DNA from: Sphingomonas zeae
GTDB lineage: Bacteria > Pseudomonadota > Alphaproteobacteria > Sphingomonadales > Sphingomonadaceae
DNA: 64,000 nt
Assembly: GCF_014197135.1 (NCBI RefSeq)
Contig: NZ_JACIFA010000013.1
Span: 27,665-91,664, forward strand
Direction of reading: 5' to 3'
The translations under genes and the position numbers were made by a program. The notes beneath the pieces were generated by a model. The model saw only the letters and a program-made list of their open reading frames with translations. It had not been told where the DNA came from and ran no database searches. This document shows, one piece after another, positions 33,919 to 43,341 of the stretch (position 1 is the stretch's first letter; each line of letters opens with the position of its first letter).

Positions 33919-34068
33919 CGAGTGAAGGCTCAAGAAAAACGCCCAACGTCGGTATGGAGCGGCAAGTTGGCCATGGTGATCATGGGCGGCGATGCGTGCC
34001 ATATCGATTTCGGCCAGCTGTCCGGGCGTGTAACCCTCCGGCAAAGTCAGGTCAGAGGGCTGCGTCAC
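33919..34068 (-). pseudogene. possible 5' fragment of a gene following the halogenase
   Basis: From GTG 34068, overlapping the end of the halogenase-like gene by 17 bp, the frame reads MTQPSDLTLPEGYTPGQLAE then IDMARIAAHDHHGQLAAPYR, with normal codon texture for about 50 residues. Downstream the composition changes and the IS3 remnant begins nearby, so the gene's 3' part seems to have been lost. I do not recognise the family. Confidence 0.35.
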
Positions 34069-35584
34069 CCGGATCAATCCTGACGTCCGGCCCAGCCTTC
34101 GCCGCGCAATACCCCTTGATGAAGGAGAGATGGTCCGGGATCAGCTGCAACTGCTGTGAAAGCTGTTGATTCAGGCCGTCGAAGGAATCGCGCAGGGCTT
34201 GCGGACTGAGCAATCCTGGAATGCGATGATGGGCTTTCGGGACAAGTCCCTGCCCCAGCATGACCGAAACCCAGGAATCGATCTTGAACAGATCGTCCTG
34301 TCCCTGCCAGGCCCCGGCGCTTTCGATGAACAGTGCCATGCGTTCAGCCAGCGTCTCGGGCACGGACATGGTAGATCGACGTTGCCAGAATGCCGAGTCT
34401 GTCCGCCCGGTCTGCGCGTAATGCAGGATGATGAAGTCGCGGATATGCTCCCATTCGTGACGCGACTGGACGTTGAACCGTGCCCGCAGGGCTGCGCAAT
34501 CCTGGCCTTGAAAGGGGAACCCCTGGATCAGGCGCATCACCGCGATCATGACCAGATGGATACTGGTCGACTCCAGCGGCTCGATGAACCCGGCCGCCAG
34601 TCCCAGCGCCACGCAATTGGAACTCCAGGCCCGCCGACGCATCCCCGCGCGGAATTGCAGGGCGCGCGGCTCGAACAGCGGTGTCCCCTCGATTCCGCCA
34701 AGCAACGTCGCGGTCGCCTCGTCCTCGCTCATGTCGGTCGAGGAATAGACCAGCCCGTTGCCCACCCGCGTCTGAAGCGGAATGCGCCAGCGCCAGCCCG
34801 CCCGGTGCGCGATGGCGCGGGTATAGGGAACCGGAGACGAGACGGCTTCGGTCTGGACCGCCAGCGCGCGGTCGCAGGCCAGCCATTCGCTCCAATCCTC
34901 GAAGCCTGTCTCCAGCGCGCCCTCGATCAGCAATGCGCGAAAGCCGGTGCAGTCGAGGAACAGATCCCCCTCGATCCGGCTGCCCGATGCCAGATGCAAC
35001 GCCGCGATGTCGCCGCCCTCACCGTGGCGCTCGATCTTGGTGATGCGCCCCTCGATCCGGCGCACTCCGGCCGGTTCCGCGATACCGCGCAGGAAGCGGG
35101 CATAGGCGGTGGCATCGAGATGATAGGCATAGGCCAGTGTGCCGGCCTCGTCCCGCCCGAACCGGTTCGCCTCGGCCGCTCGCGTCTCCAGCGAATGGTC
35201 GGTATACGCACCGCCGAACCCGTGACGCCTGGCCTCCAGCCAGAAATGCTGGAAATCGGCGATCGCCACCGACCGCCCGACCGTTCCGAACGGGTGGAAA
35301 TAGCGTGCCCCATCCGCTCCCCAATTCTCGAACGCGATGCCCAGCTTGAAGGTCGCCTGGGTCGCCCTCATGAACGCGGCCTCGTCGATGCCGAGAAAGG
35401 CATGGAAGCTGCGCGCGGTCGGGATGGTGGACTCCCCGACGCCGACCGTGCCGATCTCGTCGGATTCGATCAGCGTGACATCGACCAGCGGCCCCAGCTG
35501 CCGCACCAGCGCCGTTGCCGCGAGCCACCCTGCGGTCCCGCCCCCGGCGATGACGACGCGGGTTGGCGGATAGGGATCGCTCAT
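34052..35584 (-). CDS. tryptophan halogenase-like FAD-dependent protein
   Basis: 510 residues. N-terminal FAD motif VVIAGGGTAGWLAATALVR and the sequence FRAGMRRRAWSSNCVALGLA then GFIEPLESTSIHLV are those of the flavin-dependent tryptophan-halogenase family. Proteins of this sort next to TonB receptors, SapC and cupin genes in Caulobacter, Xanthomonas and sphingomonads are often annotated tryptophan 7-halogenase, but no halogenated product is known for them. Start overlaps the cupin gene stop by 4 bp. The last gene of the receptor operon, apart from the fragment behind it. Confidence 0.9.
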   Translation of the reverse strand: MSDPYPPTRVVIAGGGTAGWLAATALVRQLGPLVDVTLIESDEIGTVGVGESTIPTARSFHAFLGIDEAAFMRATQATFKLGIAFENWGADGARYFHPFGTVGRSVAIADFQHFWLEARRHGFGGAYTDHSLETRAAEANRFGRDEAGTLAYAYHLDATAYARFLRGIAEPAGVRRIEGRITKIERHGEGGDIAALHLASGSRIEGDLFLDCTGFRALLIEGALETGFEDWSEWLACDRALAVQTEAVSSPVPYTRAIAHRAGWRWRIPLQTRVGNGLVYSSTDMSEDEATATLLGGIEGTPLFEPRALQFRAGMRRRAWSSNCVALGLAAGFIEPLESTSIHLVMIAVMRLIQGFPFQGQDCAALRARFNVQSRHEWEHIRDFIILHYAQTGRTDSAFWQRRSTMSVPETLAERMALFIESAGAWQGQDDLFKIDSWVSVMLGQGLVPKAHHRIPGLLSPQALRDSFDGLNQQLSQQLQLIPDHLSFIKGYCAAKAGPDVRIDPGDAAL

Positions 35585-36618
35585 CGGTTCAGCCTTTGCA
35601 GAAGATAGGCGCGAAGCCGCCGCGCCATCGCCTCGTCGAGCGGGGAGAGCGGGCCGCGCGATGCAGGCGGCAGATGGGCGACGACCGCTTCGCCGTCACC
35701 GAAGATATAATGGTCGAAGACCGCCCGCCAGGCGTGCTTCTCCGCCGCCGGTCGGTCGCGCAGCGACAGCATCGCATGCATCACACTATCCATCGGCGTG
35801 TCGAGATAGTCCGGCGCCGCGTTCCACCAATAATTGACGAGGATGTTGAACACCTCCAGCGCCTCGACATGGTGCCACCACAGCGCCGGATAGACCAACA
35901 GGTCGCCGGGTTCGAGTTCGGCCACCAAGGCCTGGGCCATGGCATCGGCAAAACGGGGATAGCGATCGAGATCGGGCCGGGCGAAGTCGACCATGCTGAC
36001 CACCTGTCCGCCCGGCGTCGGGGCAAGCGGACCGGGATAGAGATTGCCGATCTGATCCGGGGGAAACAGGGTGAAGCGGCGCCGACCGACGGCGCAGATC
36101 GCCGCATTGTTCGCCATGTCATAATGCGCCGACGCGGTGGTCCGGTTGCCGATCCAGATACTGGCCAGCGGCGGATGACGGTCGAACAGCCCGTCAGACG
36201 GAACCAGGTCATTCTCGCGGCGAAAACCCGGCAGATAGGCGTCGAGATCGGTCGATCCCATATAGAGCGCAGGCGCATCCCCCGGCCCGTGGGCGTCGTC
36301 CAGCAGCCGCGCCATGAACGCGCGCAGGGGCAGGGTCTGCGTCTGGAAATTCAGCCCCGTGACCGTCTCGTCATAGTGAAAACGTCCGCGTATCGCCGCG
36401 TCGCCCACATAGCCGGTCACCGGTCGTCCACGATCGAAGCGCAGCAGATAGTCGGCAGCCGCGCGGGCGGAAACCTGCCCTGCACGGACCAGCGGCCAAT
36501 GCGCGGCATAGCCCCGCAGGATGACCGGCTCGTTGCGCTCGACGAGCGAAGCCAGGTCGGGCGCCCCCGTTTTCGTCAGTTCGCAGGCATGACGCGCGGC
36601 GGGCAGGCGGTCAGCCAT
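35581..36618 (-). CDS. cupin-like (cupin_8/JmjC) domain protein
   Basis: 345 residues. The PVILRGYAAHWPLVRAG start and the iron-binding region with SAHYDMANNAAICAVGRRRF, HxD spacing, and later LVYPALWWHHVEAL agree with cupin_8 / JmjC-type 2-oxoglutarate-dependent oxygenases. Many of these hydroxylate proteins. It overlaps the SapC gene by 8 bp and the halogenase-like gene by 4 bp. The three-gene set beside a TonB receptor is a recurrent cassette whose joint function is unknown; modification of an imported glycan or of the receptor itself is speculative. Confidence 0.87.
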   Translation of the reverse strand: MADRLPAARHACELTKTGAPDLASLVERNEPVILRGYAAHWPLVRAGQVSARAAADYLLRFDRGRPVTGYVGDAAIRGRFHYDETVTGLNFQTQTLPLRAFMARLLDDAHGPGDAPALYMGSTDLDAYLPGFRRENDLVPSDGLFDRHPPLASIWIGNRTTASAHYDMANNAAICAVGRRRFTLFPPDQIGNLYPGPLAPTPGGQVVSMVDFARPDLDRYPRFADAMAQALVAELEPGDLLVYPALWWHHVEALEVFNILVNYWWNAAPDYLDTPMDSVMHAMLSLRDRPAAEKHAWRAVFDHYIFGDGEAVVAHLPPASRGPLSPLDEAMARRLRAYLLQRLNR

Positions 36619-37315
36619 GCGGGTCCCGGCTTAGCTTGCGGTCGATCAGATGGCGGAGATTGCCCAGCGAGGACGCGATCCAGAACGCGGGGCGCAGATA
36701 GTCGCGCGCATGGAGATCGCCCAAGGCCCCGGCCTCCAGTCCCGCCAGCCGCGCGGTGTCGATCGTCAGGCAATCCGGCACATTGTACCGCCGCCCCTCG
36801 TCCAGATCGAGTTGCAGGACGGCGGGCGTCAGCAGGTCGAGCGCGGCCCAGGCCTCGTACATGGCCTGCTCGGTCTGCACGCCCTCATAAATGCGTTGCA
36901 GCATGGCCGAGACATGGTCGAGCAGCGGCGCGTTGCCGCCATGCTCGCGAAAGACGGGAAAGCCGTCGGCGGTCAGTCGCGGATGCTCGGGGTCGATGAA
37001 GACCATGGGCTCGCCCATAGGGTCGTGACCGATCGAAAACGGCCCGCGCGCACGGGTCGCCGGGATGTAGCGCGCCTCCCATCGATCGCCCGTCAGGAAC
37101 AGGTTTTCGTCCGCGTCGAGACCCAGAAGGATGGTCGCATAGAGCGCCCCGCCCTCGTCCCGCCGCAGCAGAATGGCGTATTCGCGTTGAAGCTCCTCGA
37201 ACTCAGCAGGGAATACGCGGGTCTGGTTGATCGCATCGCCGAAGCGCGCATTGTGACCGATCGCGACCCGAAGGTCGCGATGGTCGATATTGTTGAGCAG
37301 GACAGGTGCAGCCAT
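36611..37315 (-). CDS. SapC family protein
   Basis: 234 residues. The opening HRDLRVAIGHNARFGDAINQ then VFPAEFEELQREYAILLRRD, and GPFSIGHDPMGEPMVFIDPEH, are recognisable SapC-family segments. The family name comes from an S-layer-associated gene in Campylobacter; no biochemical role is established. It lies 60 bp downstream of the TonB receptor gene and overlaps the cupin gene, fitting co-expression in the receptor cassette. Confidence 0.88.
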   Translation of the reverse strand: MAAPVLLNNIDHRDLRVAIGHNARFGDAINQTRVFPAEFEELQREYAILLRRDEGGALYATILLGLDADENLFLTGDRWEARYIPATRARGPFSIGHDPMGEPMVFIDPEHPRLTADGFPVFREHGGNAPLLDHVSAMLQRIYEGVQTEQAMYEAWAALDLLTPAVLQLDLDEGRRYNVPDCLTIDTARLAGLEAGALGDLHARDYLRPAFWIASSLGNLRHLIDRKLSRDPHG

Positions 37316-37375
37316 GATCGCCCCATGTACCCGGAAGACCGCGGAGGAGACAGCGGCCTTCCGAGTTTTGCGAGA

Positions 37376-40300
37376 TCAGAAGCGATACCGCGCGCCGACC
37401 AGATAGCGGGCGGAACCTTCGGCCAGATACCAGGTGTTCATGCGGTCGCGACCATAGGTCTGGACACCCTCCTCGGTCAGGTTGATCGCCTCGAAGCCGA
37501 GCGCGAAGCGCGGCGTCAGGTCGAAGCTCATCGACAGGTCGAGCTGGCCATAGGGCGCGGTGAAGACCGGATTGCGATCGCCGCCACGGTTGATGTCGCT
37601 CAGGAACTTGTCGCGCCAGTTATAGGACAGGCGCATCGAAATGCCGTTCTTGTCGTAGATCAGCGTGGCATTGGCGGTGTCCGACAGGCCGACCAGCGCG
37701 AAGGTGTTCACGCTGGGGTCGGCGGCGATGTCGATGCCGATATTGCCGCGAACGAGCGTATAGCTGGCTGCGACGCCGAAGCCTGTCTCGCCCAGGAAAT
37801 ACTGGCCCGCCAGCTCGACGCCATAGATATGCGCGTCGCGGTTGTTGATCGGCGTGTTCACCGCAAAGTTGAACAGCGGATCGCTGGCATTCGGGCTGAT
37901 GTCGACCTGGCTGAGGATCGAGTCGACGAAGCCCTGGTTCAGCGCCCGGCTCTGGGTGTTGTAATTGGCCGCGAACTGCGCATTCGCCGCCGCGACATTG
38001 CCGTTATTCTGCTGAAGCAGCGCGGTATAGGTGAACAGGTTGACGTCGGTGATGTCCGCCCCGAACGTGTTGGCCAACTGCTGGCGCGCCGTGCCCGACC
38101 GCGTGCCCGCCTGCCCCGACGTCGCGTCGCGCAGACCGAACAGATTGCGGTTCACGACCGTATTGCCGATGAAATTGTGCACCCGCTTGTCGAAGAAGCC
38201 CGCCGACAGGAAGACGTCCTTGCGCGGATACCATTCGACGGACAGGTCGATATTGTCGGACGACAGCGGCAGCAGACCGGTATTGTTGGACGAGCCCGTC
38301 GCGATGCCACCGATCGCGGTCGGCCGCCCAGGCGCGCCGACGCCGGTCGAGGCGAACAGATTGCCGTAAGGCGCGCGCGAGATCGTCTTGCTGTACGAGG
38401 CGCGGGCGAACAGATTGTCCAACACCTCGATCTTGGCGTCCACGGCGGGCAGCCAGTTGCTATAGGAACCGCGCGCCGAAATCGCCTGCTGGTCCGTACT
38501 GTTCTGGACGACGAAGTCGTTGTCCGCCGTCCACACGATCGCCAGCGGCACGGGTTGCAGCGACACCGCGCGCACCTTGGTATTCTCGTAGCGCAGGCCC
38601 GCCACGATTTGCGCATTGCGGCCGAACACCTGCCCGTTCCAGCTGCCCTGGAGATAGCCCGACCAGATATTCTCGCGCACCGAATTGTCGCTGTTCGCGT
38701 CGATATTGTTGCGATGATCGACGCCGTCGTTCGTCACGCCGGAATAATAGTTGAACAGCGTGTTGTAGAGCTTGGTCGCATCCTCGGTGCGGAAGGCGAT
38801 CTGGGTATTCGGATCGGCGTTCGGGTTGTTATGCTCGAACTTGCAGGTGTTGCAGAACTGGAAAACCTGCCCGGGTGCCAGCCGCGCGACGTCGGGCGGC
38901 AGCGAATTGCCCCAGTCGCCCAGCACCTGACGCGTGTTGAACTGGGTCTGGCGGGTCGTGGTGGTGCGATAATCGGCACCGGCATCGAACCGGATCTGGT
39001 CGGTGAATTCCCAGGCGGCATCGGCGCGCAGCTCGCGGATTCGCTGTGTCTGATTCGAAGCGAATTGGCGCTGCACCGCGCTCGCCAGATCGCCGACGTC
39101 CAGCACACCGTTATTGTTGCCCTTGATGAAGGGCTGTCCGGTCGGGGTCGTGCTCTGCGTGCCGTCGTTGATCGCCAGCGTCTGCTGCGGGAAGCCTTTA
39201 TCGGTCCAGCGCAGCGTATGGCCGGTCACGACCGGCGCATTGATCGCGACGGTGGTCGAGGTCTGGCCGTTGGGATTGTCGGGCAGGCTCTGCGCCTCGC
39301 CGATATGACCGTCGATCGACAGGGTGAAACGGTCGCTCGGCTTCCACTCGATGTTGCCGCCGACGTCGTAGAGCCTGTTCTTCTGCGCGCGATAGGCCTG
39401 CTCAAACGCCGCATCCTTCACGCCGTTGATCGTCTCCGCCAGGAACTCGGTGGTGGCGATGCCGTTGCTCGCGTCGTCGAACGTCACCTCGCTGAACGGG
39501 CGGTTGAACCAGTTGGACTGGCTCGACCGGCGCTCCGACTGACGCAGCTGGGCATAGAGGCCATCGGCGGTGAAGGTCAGCGTGTCGGTCGGGCGGAATT
39601 GCAGGATCGCCTGACCGTTGATCCGCTCGCGGCTGGCCTCGGAGAAGTGATAGCGGAAGTCGTTGGGCACCGACACCAGCGGGTTGCCGGTCGGGCGGTT
39701 GTTGATCTTGGTCGCACCGTTCACGAAGCCGTTGGACGGGTTCAGGAAGTCGTTGAGCGAGCGGATATTCCAATTGTCCGGCGCGACGCTCGCAAAGCTG
39801 AAATTGCGCTTCTGATAGCTGCCGAACAGCGACACGCCGACGCGCTTCTCGCTGTCCGTCCAGCTGACGGTGCCCGACGCCTCGGGCGTGACGCGTGCGC
39901 CGCAGTCGATGCAGTCGGCCGAGCTGTTGTCATAGCTGCCCTTGACGCCCAACGACCCGACCAGCCCGGTATCGGAATTGTCGAGCGGCCGGCGGCTGAC
40001 CACGTTGACCGTGGCGCCAATGCCGCCCGACGGGATCGCCGCGCGCCCGGTTTTGTAGACCTCCAGCGTCTTCACCCCTTCCGAGGCGAGGTTCGAGAAG
40101 TCGAACGAGCGGCCGAAGCCGCCTGCGCCGTCACCGCCCTGGTCGCCGCCGACCGCGACGATGTTGGACGTCGCCAGCTGGCGGCCGTTCAGCGTGACGA
40201 GGTTATATTGCGCACCGAAACCGCGGACCGTGACCGTCGAGCCTTCGCCGTTGCGCCGATCGATCGAAACGCCGGTGATGCGCTGCAGCGACTCGGCGAG

Positions 40301-40627
40301 GTTGGTATTGGCGAACTTGCCGATATCCTCCGCGCTGATCGCGTCGACGACGCCGTTCGAATCGCGCTTGATGGCGATCGAGCGCTCCAGTGAGGCGCGA
40401 ACGCCGGTGACAACGATGTCGTCGGGTGTGGTTTCGGGCTGGGGATTGGTCGGGCTTGCCTCACCCGCCGGGGGTGTTTGACTACTGGTATCAGCCTGGG
40501 GCGTACCCTGTTGCGGGTCGCTCGGCGCGGTCTGCGCCTGGCCCTGCGACGCGAGCAGCAATCCCGCCGTCAGGCTCAATACCGATGTCGAGCGCACGAG
40601 CACGCGCGCAAGCGTCTTCCCCTTCAT
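37376..40627 (-). CDS. TonB-dependent receptor, Xanthomonas/Caulobacter type
   Basis: 1083 residues. The signal peptide ends at ASQGQAQ. The plug carries DIVVTGVRASLERSIAIKRD, SAEDIGKFANTNLAESLQRI and YNLVTLNGRQLA, the markers of the large sugar-type TonB receptors of xanthomonads, Caulobacter and sphingomonads. It ends with SARYLVGARYRF, a proper barrel terminus. With the GH3 enzyme, LacI regulator and MFS transporter it forms a carbohydrate-utilisation locus. About 100 bp upstream of its start is the TTGACAYCGWTGTC element also found before the GH3 gene. Confidence 0.95.
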   Translation of the reverse strand: MKGKTLARVLVRSTSVLSLTAGLLLASQGQAQTAPSDPQQGTPQADTSSQTPPAGEASPTNPQPETTPDDIVVTGVRASLERSIAIKRDSNGVVDAISAEDIGKFANTNLAESLQRITGVSIDRRNGEGSTVTVRGFGAQYNLVTLNGRQLATSNIVAVGGDQGGDGAGGFGRSFDFSNLASEGVKTLEVYKTGRAAIPSGGIGATVNVVSRRPLDNSDTGLVGSLGVKGSYDNSSADCIDCGARVTPEASGTVSWTDSEKRVGVSLFGSYQKRNFSFASVAPDNWNIRSLNDFLNPSNGFVNGATKINNRPTGNPLVSVPNDFRYHFSEASRERINGQAILQFRPTDTLTFTADGLYAQLRQSERRSSQSNWFNRPFSEVTFDDASNGIATTEFLAETINGVKDAAFEQAYRAQKNRLYDVGGNIEWKPSDRFTLSIDGHIGEAQSLPDNPNGQTSTTVAINAPVVTGHTLRWTDKGFPQQTLAINDGTQSTTPTGQPFIKGNNNGVLDVGDLASAVQRQFASNQTQRIRELRADAAWEFTDQIRFDAGADYRTTTTRQTQFNTRQVLGDWGNSLPPDVARLAPGQVFQFCNTCKFEHNNPNADPNTQIAFRTEDATKLYNTLFNYYSGVTNDGVDHRNNIDANSDNSVRENIWSGYLQGSWNGQVFGRNAQIVAGLRYENTKVRAVSLQPVPLAIVWTADNDFVVQNSTDQQAISARGSYSNWLPAVDAKIEVLDNLFARASYSKTISRAPYGNLFASTGVGAPGRPTAIGGIATGSSNNTGLLPLSSDNIDLSVEWYPRKDVFLSAGFFDKRVHNFIGNTVVNRNLFGLRDATSGQAGTRSGTARQQLANTFGADITDVNLFTYTALLQQNNGNVAAANAQFAANYNTQSRALNQGFVDSILSQVDISPNASDPLFNFAVNTPINNRDAHIYGVELAGQYFLGETGFGVAASYTLVRGNIGIDIAADPSVNTFALVGLSDTANATLIYDKNGISMRLSYNWRDKFLSDINRGGDRNPVFTAPYGQLDLSMSFDLTPRFALGFEAINLTEEGVQTYGRDRMNTWYLAEGSARYLVGARYRF

Positions 40628-40717
40628 CCCACCTCTCCCATTGCGGCTTTTTTGCGCCGCCTGTTCGCCGAGTATTTCGGCTAATCATTTTTTTTATAGT
40701 TTATTGCTATACCGACC

Positions 40718-40731
40718 GACATCGGTGTCAA
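40718..40731 (-). promoter_or_regulatory. LacI-type operator candidate upstream of TonB receptor
   Basis: On the minus strand the sequence is TTGACACCGATGTC, an imperfect palindrome around CCGA. It overlaps a consensus -35 hexamer TTGACA, and the first bases lie about 100 bp before the receptor start. It matches the element at 43160 in 12 of 14 positions. A LacI dimer at this site would block RNA polymerase. Confidence 0.55.
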
Positions 40732-40764
40732 TTAAAATGCCATGGCGGCGTGGCGCCCGATCAA

Positions 40765-43026
40765 TCAACCGGGCGACTGTGCTCCCGCCGCCACACTCAC
40801 CTCTTGGCTCGCGACCGGGCTCTGCGCATCGGTCGCCAGCGTCAGGCGATAGCGGCCGGGCGCGGTCGCCCACCCGCTGCCTGCGGTCCAGCGGGCCAGG
40901 ATCCGGGGATCGGCAGAGATCGCCACCTGTTTCGTCTCGCCCGGCGCGAGTTCGACCCGCTGGAAACCGGCCAGGCGCAAGGGTCCCTGCCCCGTCCCCG
41001 TGACGTAAAGCTGCGGCACGACCACGCCCGGGCGCTTGCCGGTATTGGTCACGGCGACCTCGACCGCCGGAGTCGCACCACCCTTGAACCGGGCGCTGCC
41101 GAAGCGGAAACGCGTGTAGCTGAGGCCATAGCCGAACGGATAGAGCGGCCGGTCGCCGCGTGCGGCGTACCAGCGATAGCCGACATTGCTCCCTTCCGAA
41201 TAATCGACCGGGAACGGGGCGAGATTGCCGGTGTCGACGACCCCCGCGTTGCTCGAGGCATCGGTCAGCGCGGTCACGCCGGCGGGCAGCACCGCACTCG
41301 GCCGGGGCAGTTGTGCGGCACGGATCGGAAAGCTGATCGGCAGACGGCCCGAGGCGTCGACCTTACCGACCAGGACGCGTGCGATCGCTTCGCCTCCGCG
41401 CTGGCCGGGATACCAGGCCTGGACAATCCCCGCGACCTGATCGGCCCAGGGCATCAGGACCGGCCCGCCCGTCTCCAGCACGACGACGCTACGCGGGTTG
41501 GCCTTCGCGACCGCCGCGATCAGCGCATCCTGATTATCCGGCAGCGACAGCGAAGTCGCGTCCTGCGCTTCGGTCTGCCACTGGGTCGCGAACACGATCG
41601 CGATGTCGGCCCCCTTGGCCGCCGCCGCCGCCGCCGCGGGATCGCGTCCATCGACGAAGGTGACCTGCGCGCCGGGGACCTGCGCCTGCATCGCCCGCAG
41701 CGGCGAGGAGGCATGATAGGTGATCCGCGCAAACGAGGCCGCCGCTCCCTTGGTCAGCGGAATTTCGATCGGCGCCCCGCCGACCGAGCGAACCTGGCTC
41801 GACCCGCCGCCCGACAATACGCCGACATCGGCATGGCCGCCGATCAGCACGATCCGCCGCGCTGTCGCTGTCAGCGGCAGGACGTTGCGGTCGTTCTTCA
41901 ACAACACGATTCCCGCCTCCGCCGCGCGCTGCGCGACATCGGCATGGGCGGCATAGTCGATCGCCTGTGCGGTCGTGGGTGTCGGATCGTCGTACAGGCC
42001 GCTGGCGATGACGCCGGTGAGGATGCGCGTGACCATCTCGTCCAGCCGCGCCTCCGACACGCGACCACTGGCAACCGCATCGGCCAGCGGCTTGCCGAAA
42101 TAGATTTGCTTGTCGAGTTCCTGTCCCGATTCCTGGTCCAGCCCGGCCAGCGCGGCCTTCTCCGTCGAATGGACGCCGCCCCAGTCGCTCATCACAAATC
42201 CGGGATAGCGCCATTCGTCGCGCAGGACCTGCGTCAGCAGGAAGCGGTTCTCGCAGGAATAGTCGCCATTGACCTTGTTATAGGCGCACATGACCGATCC
42301 GGGGCGTCCCCCGTCGATGGCGATCTTGAACGCCAGCAGATCGCTTTCGCGCAGCGCCTTCTCGTCGATGCGCGCGTCCAGGATGTTGCGGCCGGTTTCC
42401 TGCGCGTTCAGCGCATAATGTTTGACCGTGGACACGATATGCCGGGACTCGACGCCGCGGATCGACTCGCCCGCCATGATCCCGGCCAGCAGCGGGTCTT
42501 CGCCCAGATATTCGAAATTCCGCCCGTTCCACGCATCGCGTGTCAGGTTGACGCCGCCTGCCAGCAACACGTTGAAGGTCTTGGCGCGCGCCTCCGCCCC
42601 GATCATCGCGCCCCCGGCATAGGCGATGGCCGGATCGAAACTGGCCGCCGTCGCCAGGCTGGAGGGCAACGCCGTCGCGGTGTCGCCCTTGCGCTGTTCG
42701 ACCTGATTGGCGACGCCCAAGCTCGCATCGCTTTCGCGCAGCGTCGGGATACCAAGGCGCGGCACGCCGGGCACATAGCCGGCCGAGGGTATCATGTCGG
42801 CATGGCGTTCCTTGGTCATCGGCGGAAACAGGCCGTGGACATAGGCCAGCTTTTCCGCATGGGTCATCGCCTTGACCAGGGCGCGGGCGCGGTCGACCGC
42901 CGGAATGGTCTTGTCTTGCCATGCGCCCTCGCTTGCGTGCGGCTGCGACAGGGCCTGCTGCGCCGACGTGGCGACCGGCGCGGCCCCCGCAAGAAGCGCG
43001 ACGATAAGGGCGTGACGATAGGACAT
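40765..43026 (-). CDS. glycoside hydrolase family 3 (beta-glucosidase-type)
   Basis: About 753 residues from MSYRHALIVALLAGAAPVAT, a signal peptide, so periplasmic or exported. The GH3 N-terminal domain has KHYALNAQETGRN and the nucleophile region GSVMCAYNKVNGDYSCENRF then RYPGFVMSDWGGVHST, with Asp in SDW the expected nucleophile. The second GH3 domain (GVRFLLxNxxxVLPL-like IVLLKNDRNVLPLTATAR) and the C-terminal fibronectin-III-like domain with LYPFGYGLSYTRF are present. It releases glucose or related sugars from beta-glucosides. It is divergent from the LacI gene. Confidence 0.95.
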   Translation of the reverse strand: MSYRHALIVALLAGAAPVATSAQQALSQPHASEGAWQDKTIPAVDRARALVKAMTHAEKLAYVHGLFPPMTKERHADMIPSAGYVPGVPRLGIPTLRESDASLGVANQVEQRKGDTATALPSSLATAASFDPAIAYAGGAMIGAEARAKTFNVLLAGGVNLTRDAWNGRNFEYLGEDPLLAGIMAGESIRGVESRHIVSTVKHYALNAQETGRNILDARIDEKALRESDLLAFKIAIDGGRPGSVMCAYNKVNGDYSCENRFLLTQVLRDEWRYPGFVMSDWGGVHSTEKAALAGLDQESGQELDKQIYFGKPLADAVASGRVSEARLDEMVTRILTGVIASGLYDDPTPTTAQAIDYAAHADVAQRAAEAGIVLLKNDRNVLPLTATARRIVLIGGHADVGVLSGGGSSQVRSVGGAPIEIPLTKGAAASFARITYHASSPLRAMQAQVPGAQVTFVDGRDPAAAAAAAKGADIAIVFATQWQTEAQDATSLSLPDNQDALIAAVAKANPRSVVVLETGGPVLMPWADQVAGIVQAWYPGQRGGEAIARVLVGKVDASGRLPISFPIRAAQLPRPSAVLPAGVTALTDASSNAGVVDTGNLAPFPVDYSEGSNVGYRWYAARGDRPLYPFGYGLSYTRFRFGSARFKGGATPAVEVAVTNTGKRPGVVVPQLYVTGTGQGPLRLAGFQRVELAPGETKQVAISADPRILARWTAGSGWATAPGRYRLTLATDAQSPVASQEVSVAAGAQSPG

Positions 43027-43159
43027 GGCGGCGCTCCGAACAGGGGGTTCGGAAAACCGGGTCAAGGCACATCGGGCGACGCCATGCACCGGCGCGCACC
43101 GTCAACGTGATGATCCTCTCCCGGTCTTCCCGTTTTCAGCGTCTGTTGTCCGCAAGACT

Positions 43160-43173
43160 GACAACGATGTCAA
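43160..43173 (-). promoter_or_regulatory. LacI-type operator candidate in GH3-lacI intergenic region
   Basis: On the minus strand TTGACATCGTTGTC; with one more base (TTGACATCGTTGTCA) the inner TGACA/TGTCA arms are exact inverted repeats. It sits about 135 bp upstream of the GH3 start and 170 bp from the LacI start. The shared core with 40718 supports a common repressor, most simply the adjacent LacI protein. Confidence 0.55.
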
Positions 43174-43341
43174 CGATCAATCATCCCTGCCCGCCTCAGC
43201 GGCCCTCAGCGCCCCATAATTGCGCTTTGCACCCGATTGCATAAGGCGACGGCATGTGGGACGATTTTGGAATCGCCCCGCGCCTTACATCGGCCTGGCC
43301 GATCCGCCATGCCGCTTTTTGTCTTTCGACCGGATGTTTCC

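Noticed and set aside
36650..40393. Very long plus-strand open frame (1247 codons) opposite the SapC and TonB receptor genes
   Set aside because: Antisense to well-supported genes; arginine-, valine- and glycine-rich with no domain. It is an artefact of high GC at third positions.
40426..43110. 894-codon plus-strand open frame opposite the GH3 gene
   Set aside because: Antisense of a clear glycoside hydrolase with all motifs; composition dominated by Arg, Gly and Ala.
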